Part shown: positions 12,901 through 24,900 of the stretch, in pieces | How the letters are laid out: every line of letters begins with the position of its first letter | How positions within the stretch are numbered: position 1 is the stretch's first letter | NCBI GenBank assembly: GCA_002633005.1 | Contig: NMRA01000247.1 | Span: 323,382-387,381, forward strand | Direction of reading: 5' to 3' | Source of the DNA: Phoronis australis | Lineage: Eukaryota; Phoronida; Phoronidae | Length of the DNA: 64,000 nt | Made by a program: the position numbers and the translations under genes | Notes under the pieces: generated by a model | The model's input: only the letters and a program-made list of their open reading frames with translations | Told to the model about the DNA's origin: nothing | The model's database searches: none

Positions 12901-15900
12901 ATCACTTAACTCACCTGTTCCTTTACAAGTGAATCACTTAACTCACCTGTTCCTTTACAAGTGAATCACTTAACTCACCTGTTCCTTTACAAGTGAATCA
13001 CTTAACTCACCCGTTCCTTTCACGCAAGCGACTGTCTGACTGGACACTCGTCACACTGTTCCACAGCTGTCAGATTTGTGTGGTCTGTAAACCAGCCTGG
13101 AGGGCAGGCATATTCATCCTGGTTAGGCAGGTTATTGCCCCCGGGACAACAATACCCAGGGCTGCAGGCTTTGTCTGGTCTGGTCAAACCCGAGACAGTA
13201 CATGCCATCCCAGCTAGACATGTTGCACAGTGCGTAGTCTCACTCTTTCCCTCGAGGTTCTCGTTGAACTTTCCAGCAGGGCATGGGACAGGAGCGTGAA
13301 CACCAGCTTCACAGTAGTGACCAGCCGGGAAACTCTCACAGTCACTGATACCTGTGATAGGAATTTAAGAACTTAGTAACATAATAACTACTTTTGTTGC
13401 AAACTACAAATCCTAAAAAAGCTGTTAAAGTACTAGAATGCAGAATCAAGTGAACATCTACAGCAATTGTCAACAAATCAACTATACAACAGAATTCAAA
13501 AAGCCAGAATTCATTACAAACTTGAGGCTGAATTAAATACACAGTAAATAATAACTGAAGTAAGGATGAATATCAACTACGGTAAACAACAACAACAGTT
13601 CATACAATATCTTGCTTCAGTTCCAACAGAGGTAATTCAATATAAATAATGGGGTGTTTTAAAATTCTTATCAGCAATGTTTCACTCACTGTCGACTTTC
13701 ATTTTCTCTGTGTATTTCCCAGCTGGGCAAGGTGTTGGAGATGAGCTGTTGACGGGACAGTTGACAGACCCCTTGGGACACTCCAGTCCAGCTGCATATG
13801 GGTCATCTGTACCTCCAGGACATTGTATGCTGACCAGGGGGGCAAGAGGTACACTCGGTAGATGCAACGGCACCCGGGTAACCCTGATAGTAAGTACCCC
13901 CTGGACACGGGTTCTGCTTGTAGTCTCCAGTGGCTGTAGGGCAGAAGTGTCCGACTGGACATCGTAAGTTTGTCCCTGGATATCCTGGCGTCCCGTCAGG
14001 ACAGTAGAATCCTTGTGGACAATCTGTGCAGCTTTCAGCTTCTGATTTTGCACCAGTCATGTTTCCGTATTTTCAGCTGAGCTGGGTGTCTCCACTTTGC
14101 CATCAGTGCAATAATATCCCAGTCTGCATTCTGCTGAAGATGGATTGGCTCTGGTGTTGCCAACAGGACATGAATAGCCAGGGTCACACGCCGTACACGC
14201 CATTGCCGACACATTAGTGTACTCACCAGCAAAACACAGTACTGGTTTTTGGTTCTTCACCTTGCAATATGACCCAATGGGACATGGCAGACACGCTAAG
14301 TATCCAGCTAAGCTATAGTAGTTGTCAGCACAATCTGATCCTGTCTGGTTGTTCAATGGGCACTCTTTACCAGCTTCACACAGAGTACAAGAAATGGTCA
14401 CTGCCTCTGCGTAGTAGCCAGTCTGGCAGGAGATTGGGCGAGAGTAAATATTTGGACATCGGTAACAAGCTGGACACTCGGTGCAGGATGCTTGTCCACC
14501 GACACTAGAGTAGCTGGAGTTGCAGTTGGTCTCTGTGCTTGAGTCTGTGTTTTGGCAGGTTGTGGCCTTGGCTTCAGAGTAGTAGCCAGGCTGACATGTG
14601 ATCGTAGTGTTTGTGATAGTGCTTGGGCACCAAGAGCCAGCCGCACACGGTGTACACGCTTCCTGCAAGGCGGCCTATTGAGTAAAAGCCATAGAGACAA
14701 GGGGCATTCTGAAGACCAGTCTTCACTGGACACTACCAGCCACATGGACACTCAGTACACTCAGATGCACCTTTGTACGAGAAGTGGCCAAATGGACATT
14801 CTATTTCAGTAGATGAGTTTATGTTTGGGCAGTAGTGACCAGCTGAGCATTCTGTGAAGGAAGCTTTACCTTCTTCAGCGAAAGATCCTGTAAGTGGGCA
14901 TTTGAAATGTAATTGACAATGGAAACAGAATGTGAATGGAAATCATCCTCCACTTGAGCCCATTAATGTACAAATCAACATGAGCCAATCAAAACCAAAA
15001 TGAGCAACTTTCAGGGCTTGGAATGGCAAATGGCGAAAAAGGCGGAAATTTTTACAGCCCGAAACATGCGCGCAGGCAGCCTTGAAAAAGTCGGTGTGGA
15101 TCTTTTGCCGACAAAAATCGAGACTAAAAAAAAAAAAACGGTACCACCAGCGTGCGTCTGTCTTAGCTCGTTCGCCACTCCCGCCTCCTAACATTTTTGG
15201 CTGCAGAGTCGTAGTATTTGTCGCCACGGTTTACAATCACACGAGCCGCATTTGAGGAAATCCACCACGCTATCCCAGATGCCCCGGCAATGTTGACAAT
15301 TTATGTTCCTCCGAAACATAAAGAGCAACTTCCGCTTTTCGAGGTGAAAGTCGTCGGCAACACGGCGGTAAGAAAGAAATTTGCCGCGGAAATTTTATGT
15401 CAAATCCGATTTTTTTACGCGGAAACATAATAAAATACGCGGACAGAACATTTGAAAAAAGCAGAAATCCGCGTTTCCGCGGAAAATTCCAAGCCCTGAA
15501 CTTTTCTCAGAAGACCTGAAAAACATATTTTGCTCAATGATACGACCATATTATAGAGACAATATCAGTATAATAATTATCATTTTACTAGAAAAAGAGA
15601 TATATATGTGTTCAGAGTTTTGTTCACTCATGCTAACAATCAATTCTCAACCCATTTTCCTTTACTACAGTTTTACTTGAACATACTCACCTGGCTGACA
15701 TGCCACTGCACTTCCTGTGATGGACGAACAAGCAAATCCAGCAGGGCACGTTTACGCACTCTGTCTGACCAATTTGAGAGTACGATCCAGCTGAGCACTA
15801 CTGTGGACTGGATGTTTTTGTGGGGCACTCATAACCAGCAGGGCATGTGGTACAGGAAGACGCATTGCCCAGGGCATAAGAACCATTGTTGCACTCCGTG

Positions 15901-18900
15901 GCTGGCAGACTGTAATAACGACAAAGAACGCATGAGGAGAAAGCAATATTCAAGTGGATTTGCTCTGGCAATGGGGACATAAATCTGCTCTTTAATGGAA
16001 TTTTGATGAGCAAAAAAAAGTAAAATAAATCAATGGCAATCTGAGACATTCTCATGAGAAACCAGTTAAACTCATTTATACTTTATCTCAACTGAATTAG
16101 TCTTACCTTGAATTTGTACATTCACAGCCAGCCGGACATTCTGTGCATGATGCCTGACCAATGTTTCCAACAGTTGTGGTGCCACTGGGGCAGGCAACAG
16201 GTGCCTGATTGGTGAATGGACACATGTGACCTAGGGGGCATAGTGTACATGAAGTAGCACTGCCCAGACTGTATTGACCAGATGAACATGCAACAGGGGT
16301 GGAAGAGGAATTCTGACAGAAGGACCCAGCTGGACATGTGAGACAGGAAGTGCCACCCAGTAGACAAAAGACAAAAAATTCTGTCAAAGTTAAGGAACAC
16401 GAATCAGATTTTTGAAAACTGACAAAAATTTGAGAACAACACCTAGTCTTGTCTGTACTAGGTTTCATTTATCAATTAATCAAGGACTCACTGGGTTCAG
16501 CTAACAAGAAAGTTACGTACAGCAGCTGCAAAGCTGTATTCTCCAGATGCACAAGCAACAGGATTGGTGAAAGGATCGGTACATCGTGAACCAGCAGGAC
16601 AAAGTAGGCAGAAAGCTGAAGCAGGGACGCTGTATGTTCCTGCAACAATAAAATTCAACTCAGCAGTTCAGATACATTTCTCGTTAAAATATTTCAGTGT
16701 GACAACGACAAACTGTCTTGGTTTTATGCTCTACCTTACAACTATCACAGGAACTTTGACCTGGACGTTGATACAGTTATGACATCAACATAATTAAAGA
16801 CACATTCGTCGCACTAGTTTTTGGCCATGATAGTAACAGGAGAAAGTTGAAAATGAAAAGTGAGATGCGATTCATGATCCAAGTTGTCAACGTTTCAATT
16901 TATTGACATAAAACCATCATCAGGAAGCAATGTCACTAACCAATGATGGTTTTATGTTAATGCATCGAAACGATACTTGGATCATGAATTGCGCCTCAGT
17001 TTTCATTTTCAACTTTCTCATTTGGTGCGATTCCAACATTGTATTTGCAAACAACAGATACTTGGCAACATTCAACTGCACTAATTAGTTTGTGGAGTAT
17101 AACGGGAGTGCAATGAATGGTTGTCACAATAAATTATATAAATTTCATAACATAGAAAGAGACGTACAAACACATGCGTCTGGCATCTACAGTAACTATT
17201 TTTTCACTGAAAATATAGTATTCACCACTCAAAGTATATAAAACAACAAAACAGAATAAATTATTTCAAAAACAAAAAATCAAACAGAGCTCAATGTTTG
17301 ATGAAATTACTGTTCAATGACGCCCTTAAGAGAAAAGACACAGTGAGACACACAACATCTGTAGTCAACCAAGACAGCTTCACACAGCGATCAGTATTTA
17401 TCATAACAGCTCCATATTAGACGCTCGTCATCCCAGACCATACCTTGACTACAAGATATGCATGTACTGGACACATAAGGGCTGTATGTCCCATTGGCAC
17501 AGTCCTGGGGGAGCGTGATGTTGGCTTCATCGTAACACAACTGTCCTGCTTGACATGGGGAGCATGATGCGGCCATACTGTCACTGTAGTAACCATCAGC
17601 ACACCTCTGTCAATCACAGATCACATGACCAGAAGTTGGCTTGAAAACTCCAACAGCAATTAGCAACAACAATCAAACATCAAAAAATACAAAAGCATAA
17701 ATTAGTGAACGTAGAACCAAGAAACACTCGGTAATTTGTTTGGTCATTGATGTCAATTTGTATTATTTGATGGATAATAAATACATGCCACTAGAGCAGT
17801 AATAAAAATGGAAAAATATATTTCCACGATAACCAGGGATACGTATATTTACTAAACGTAACATCAAAAAAGGTTGCTTTCTTCTTTAAAAAACAAATTG
17901 GACTTTGTGATAACCATACACACACTTCAACAAATTTATCTCAAAAGTGTTGCCAATAAATTGCTTTTTTACTCACAACAAAGTTGCTTATTGATTTAAA
18001 GCTGTTTTTGAAACTGTTTTCACATGAACTTACATGACATTCACCGTCTGATGAAGGACTCTGATAACCCACATCACACGGTGTGGGTGTAGCAGAGACA
18101 TCTAGACAAGAGTAGCCTGCTGGGCAAGCCTTGCAGGTGGTCTTCCCCTCTGCATCTTGATAGGTTCCTGCACTGCACACTGTCGGGCCAGATAACGGTG
18201 ATGAGCATTTGTAGCCAGCAGGACAGGGGAGGCAACTAGTGCCATTGGAGTATTCGCCAGTCTGAAGGTAAATAGGACAAGTGTGTTACAGCAATACTTT
18301 GGGTAGACTAGACGTGATATCCCTTCAAAAGCACTTGTAAGTCTTCATTGAAAAATTTAACATAAAAAATCACAAACATAACAATTTTTACGCAGCAGTC
18401 GACCAGCAGGAATCAGTGAACTCACTTTAGTTCAGTGCATTAACCTGTAATCCTCTAAAAACACTAAATTTGCTTCTGGAGGAATTTAACAGTTTTAAAT
18501 GTAGCTTTAATGCCATAGAACTGATTGAATCCATACACATGGAACTTGGTATCTAAAATAATAAACTGCCATATCATTCAATCCCCTTTAGTTCTTACTT
18601 ATTGACTGGACCACTATGGTCAAGCAGTCAAAGCCAAGTTACATTAACGGTAAAATATAGTATGACTCCACAACTTTCCTTACTACCACCAAACACAGCA
18701 ATAATCACTACAATAGTGCTACAATATGAACATGGCCACTGATTTTTCACTTGATCCATTTTGAGAAATTACTAGAGGCAAACAATGGGCCTTTTCGTTG
18801 GTCATAACAATACCCTTACCCCACAAGTAACGGGTCCTCCAGCCCCACACGTCATCCCAGCAGGACATTGAGAACAAGCAGTGGCACCAGCGTTGGAAAA

Positions 18901-21900
18901 CTGAAACAGAAATATCAGAGAAATTTAAGAATCTTGAGAAAGGGTTCAGCTAACTGCTCATACTTAAATACTATAATGACTGTCACAATCCTTAAACATC
19001 TTCGGGGGTTTCTTCAAAACGTCAGTATGCTGACTGTATATTTGATGTTAGTTTTTGTACCTGACTTCAAATGTCATTAATATCATTTGAAATGAGTCCA
19101 CAGGTTCAAATACTAATAGTAAATAGCTTACTTTAATGAGCTCAATGTCTTCACTCGGAACTATTAGAGTGACTATAACTATTTTAAGGAATTCCTACAG
19201 TACATGGGAAAATGTAAAATCAAAACCAGTGAGTTAAAAATCACAAGTGTTTTTGACAAAACTGTCAAAAAAGTGGTAGTTGTATAGAAGTGGTCATTCA
19301 TTCACTACCTCTCCAGATGCGCAGGTGATAGGATTGGACGTAGGGTCAGGACATTTGGAGCCTGAAGGACACTCTGAGCAGGTGACAGCTCCCGTACCAG
19401 TGTGGTAATACCCATCCGGACACTGTGAAATATACGAGCAGGTAATGATCAAACAATCACATTAAAGTACAGAACACAAATGCGCTAAAACCATTAAAAT
19501 TGTATTAAAAATTCTCCGGATTGAGACAATTTCCAACATTTGGAACACTGAAATTTGAGCTGAAATTGATTTTTCGTGACTCTGAAATTGTGATATGGGT
19601 GATTTTTGCGTGTATCATAAAGTTTCTTTTATCAATGAAAAGCAGACCATAAACAAGGACACACTAACTGTTGTCCACAGTGTGAACAGTCTGATAGCTC
19701 TCCATAATACACAAACTAGAAGGTTGCGGTTTCTAAACATCGAGACAGCTAACCAATTTTACATCAAAACAATGACCACAAACTTGTTAACAATGACATA
19801 TAATCTAAATCAATAACCACGGATGAGTGGAGATATGTGGGTCCTCATACGAGACACAACTCAGATTTTGGATACATTGTATGGCACCTCTGACACGGCT
19901 AAATCCAAAAAAATTCCTAAAATCATTTCCTAACCTGGGGGTAAATATACACAGCATAAGGGACTTCTATTGTCAGGCACAATGTAGAAAAAATTCCTAA
20001 AATTTCTATTTAATTTATATACAAAAATCCTTTCATGTTGATCAACTCACATTTTTACAAGAAGTCTTGCCATATCCATTCTGATATTCTCCTGCAGGAC
20101 ACGGCACTTCAGCCTGTGTACTGTCTGCGCACTTGTGACCTACGGACAAATAGTACAGAGTTATAGCACTATAATACAAACATTGCTGAATACTGTGAAA
20201 CTGAAAATCTTTATGAAATGAAATATGCAGTGGAAACCATCACGATGTACATCACATACAGCAGAAAGTAAGGATAAAACTTGGTAGCCAAGGTATTAGA
20301 GAAGCAAATAAAAGGACCTCTCATCAATCTGTTTGATAAATCTTAGTTTTGAACCTTGACAATCATCTTGTCAATGTGTTTCATAACCTATCAACCAGAA
20401 TACCTTGAGAGCATTGTTGACACTCATTCTGCCCCGTTGAGGTTTGAATCCACCCTGTAGGGCATGGCAGCTGTTCGGTCATGGCGTTGTAGGGACAATA
20501 GTGTCCCTTGTCGCAGGGGACACAGCCGGAGGTTGCGTTGTTGGCATACGTTCCGTTGGTACAGAGCTGTGGCGACTGATCCTTGTTGGGGCATTGATAA
20601 CCACCGGGGCAAGGTAGGCAGGAGATTTGGTTACCAAGGGAGTAGTAGCCAGAGTCACACGGTTCCACTGGAAGAAAAGACAACATTGACATGGCTTCAG
20701 CATAACAGAATCAAAGGGTTTTAGAAACACACCGAGATAGGGCCCCCATGGAAAGCAGTGTGAACTGATGGAGCAAACCTCATGGTAAGTATTAGATTAA
20801 TAAATAAATAATAAATAAATTATAAATAGGTGGGATCATTAGTTACATAAAAAATTGGGGAAACAAGATTTCATTCAAAATAACTAAGGACCCTTCATGT
20901 CTTTTTTATTATAATAATAATAATTAAAGTTTTGAAACACTAAACATTAATAAGCAATTGAGCACACAAGTCACCTAAGATAAAAGTGTGCTCAAAATCA
21001 GCGCACAAAGATAGTTTAATTAGTAACCAACAACAATAACTATAAATAATATCAAAATACTGAATATCAATTTCAATCTCCTCTCATGTTGGTCTTTTTG
21101 TCCCTTCCAAGGAAGGCAATCAAGTTCCATTTAGATTAAAAAAATTAGTAAAAAAAATAAATCGATGGCACAAGCTTCTCCAAGGTTTAACTGTACCAGT
21201 GTTGCTCACAATCCAAAATTCAATTCTTCAGTCAGATAGATGGTATTACTTACACGTGGCTGTGGTAGGACACTGGCTCCCTGCTGGACACTCAGAACAA
21301 CTACCTGCACCTTCAGACAGCTTGTACTGACCAGGCTTACATTCACTGCAATGCTTTTGACCACCAATGCTGAAGAATAAAATAAGTGAAGGGTAAATCA
21401 AATGGTTACCTCGGCAACACATATTTAATGAATTCATTGTTGAAATTTCACTGATGATGGTTGAACTACAAGAGAACTGCGATGCCTCAATGGAGGTTTG
21501 CACTCACAGAGAGCTTTATATTTAAGCTGATTCAAAAAGAAACATAACGTCAAAATTGGAAGACATGGAAAGACTTTCAACTACAGTGACGTGGTGGTGG
21601 CGCTGGTGGGGCTGGCAGTGCTGATGGTGCTGGTGGCACACTGGTAAAGGAGTTGTTTGCAAGCAGCAAGATTGATGAGATCGAGTGAAGATTAGATCTC
21701 TAGTACTTCACAAATATGATTTAAAAAGACCTCGTTTCTGCAACAGCATCAATACGAAAATTTTTGTTACCAAGACAACGGTCAATATGAATAATTATTG
21801 ACTGACAGAAATATTGACTGCTGGTTAGTTGAAAACCTCAAAGTTTGACCACATAATATATTTATAATAAAAATATCAACACCCACAAGTTTATTATAGA

Positions 21901-24900
21901 GTCTTAAAGCAAACCAGTTATACAGCTTACCTGGTAAATCCAGCTGAGCAGTTGACAGGACTGGCTGCCACATCAGGACACTCCATACCAACAGGGCACG
22001 TAGTACAAGAGGACTGACCAGACTGGTCAGCATAGGTACCATCTGCACACATCACAGCATCCATCCAGTACTCTTTGGAGTAGTAACCCTTATTAACAGG
22101 TACAGGAGAACTACTTGCACTAGCACAGCTTTCACCTAGGATCAAAGCAGATGTAATGGTACACACAATTTCAAAATGTGGAATTTCTTGGTTTATGAAT
22201 CAATGAGGTCTAATGAATGTTAGACATTTAAAATTGAGAGAGCAAAAACGACGCTGACGTAAAATTTAAAGAGACATTTGTCACAAGGTGAACAATTTGG
22301 CCCTACCACATTGGGATGCGTGCATTTTTACGGCTGCCATAATTTTACGGGGTATTGAATTTTTTGGGTATTAGCCAGATGAATACCTTTGCAAAGCTTT
22401 CTTTCCTACATATCTGAAAAATGGTTACATATCTAATAAAAAATTCAAATGAGAAAATTTAAAAATGAATTTTCACACAGTACATGATGTGATGCTGTTT
22501 CAGCATTTCTCACTATAACTTCAGCATTTCTCACTATAACTTCAGCATTTCTCACTATAACTTCCAAAGTCTTAACCAAAAAAAAACATTCAAATAGTGA
22601 AAAGAAATTGTCAGCTGTAAATACCTGCTGGACAGGGGAGACAATCCGTCGCTCCGGGTGTTGACGCATAGGTTCCGTTTACACAGCCTTGTTGCGTGCT
22701 CATCCCATTGGACGGACACTCGTATCCCGCAGAACAGTTGGAACAAGCATCAGAACCAGCAGCAGCGTAAGTGCCCGCGAGACAGAGAGTGGGGACAGAG
22801 GTGGTGAGCCCAGCGCAGGCATGACCCTCGGGACATGTGAGACAGGAGGTGGAATTCTCTAAACTATACTTCTTGGTCCCACATTCAGTCTTAGTGGATG
22901 CAGAGCAGTAATAACCAGCAGGACACACAGAGCAGCTAGATGTAGCCTCACTGGCAGCAAAAGTCCCTAAATGTAAAAACGTTGTTATACAAGTCATACT
23001 CACTCACGATGTTAAGAGCACAGCAAACTCTTCTTTCAAGCAAAATCTAAGTCGAGTTGTGCAGATACAAGAATGTTACAATGAAAGTTAGCGTGATCAC
23101 ATGTTTTGCTTGTAATTCATGGCAAAATCTTGCAAAGAATTGCGTGATCTCGTGTTTACAAAGTTCTCCTGTCTACGGAACACATATCCGCTCTACACAT
23201 ATTGGACATCAGTGTGTACATCTGGGGCTCATTCCAACAAAGCTGACGAAGTTAAGACAAATTTGTCTCAAGAGCATTTCATTAAAGAGATTTTAAATTT
23301 GACGCGAGTTTTTGACATACGTCTTGTCTTAGTTCTGACTAGCTTGCCGGATGTAGAAGTTTCAAAGTTCGGAAGATAACTAAGACAAATCTTAGACTTC
23401 AGTCAAAAATGAGCTATTAAGAGAAAGTTCCCTGCTCTATAGGATGCTATAGTGTAAATCTGTTCTACAGGCTAGTAAATCAACGGACACCAGCGTCAGT
23501 GACTCGGATGGCAATTTGGCAGAACCAGATCCACTGAAGTTAATACTTCAGAAAACATACAATACCAATAGATTTTGATTACCCGCAGGACACTGGATAC
23601 AGCCCATCTCCAGCTGGGCACTGTAGTAGCCAGCCAAACAGTTGACCGGAGTGGATGATGAAGAGTCACACTGTTGACCAGCAGGACAGGGCAGGCACGA
23701 CACTTGACCAGTTTGATTCTGGTAGTAACCTGTGGAGGACAAGAGTGTTGTAGTGATCAAAAAAGAGTGTACAGGTTATCAGAACCTGGACATAAAACAA
23801 TGAGGATAACTTCCATTCAGCCATAGTTTAAGAGCAAACCTATTTGGTATAAATGGAATTTACAAAGATTACATTCATCATATGATTGTTGCATCTAAGC
23901 TTCATATTTTAAAAGCTACCTGATGTGTTCATGTCCAGTATCGTACTGAACAAATTACAAACTAATGAACATTGGCACTATTTGGAATAATCACATTCAA
24001 AATCTGCATAGTATTGACTAGAGACAATAAAACATAAAATGTCCAGCCAATTGTAAAGTTGCACCTTAACATCAAACCTTTCTTGCTGGCCACTGAATAA
24101 TCATAAGAAATATGAATTTAAAGAGCTCCTCCATTCAGTCCATATGAGCATCTAATTATGACAAAAGAAACAAGAGCAACGCAGAGCGTTGAAATGCGCC
24201 CACAATTGCACCGCATACGGTATCCTTCTAGGGTTGTTTATTGGTACCATAAAGTGGCCAGTAGAGGGCATACTTTGCAAAATGGAAAGGCATGGTCATT
24301 GTCTCCTCAATAGGCTACGGGCAAAATGTGAGTAATCTTCATAATACAAGCACATCCTATACACCAGTTGCTTAAAGCACCNCGTACTGAACAAATTACA
24401 AACTAATGAACATTGGCACTATTTGGAATAATCACATTCAAAATCTGCATAGTATTGACTAGAGACAAGAAAACATAAAATGCCCAGCCAATTGTAAAGT
24501 TGCACCTTAACATCAAACCTTTCTTGCTGGCCACTGAATAATCATAAGAAATATGAATTTAAAGAGCTCCTCCATTCAGTCCATATGAGCATCTAATTAT
24601 GACAAAAGAAAAAACAACCAACATGCGGAATGTTAATGTGGTAACGAACACCATAAGTTATAATTTTGTTTGCATACATTAAAATGTGCTCGACAGTTAT
24701 GAATATTTGTGCAATGTTACCACAGAAAAAATACCATGCACCTTACATATCAAAACATCGATGAACAAAACCATTAGGGAGCAACAACAGGTTAATTAAA
24801 TGGGATGCAAAGAAACAAATGTGTAATTCTACAGGATTCGGTGTTAGTAAGGTAAACAGTGTTAGTGTCGCTTTGTCATCTCGCAAAAAGAGATTTTCTA

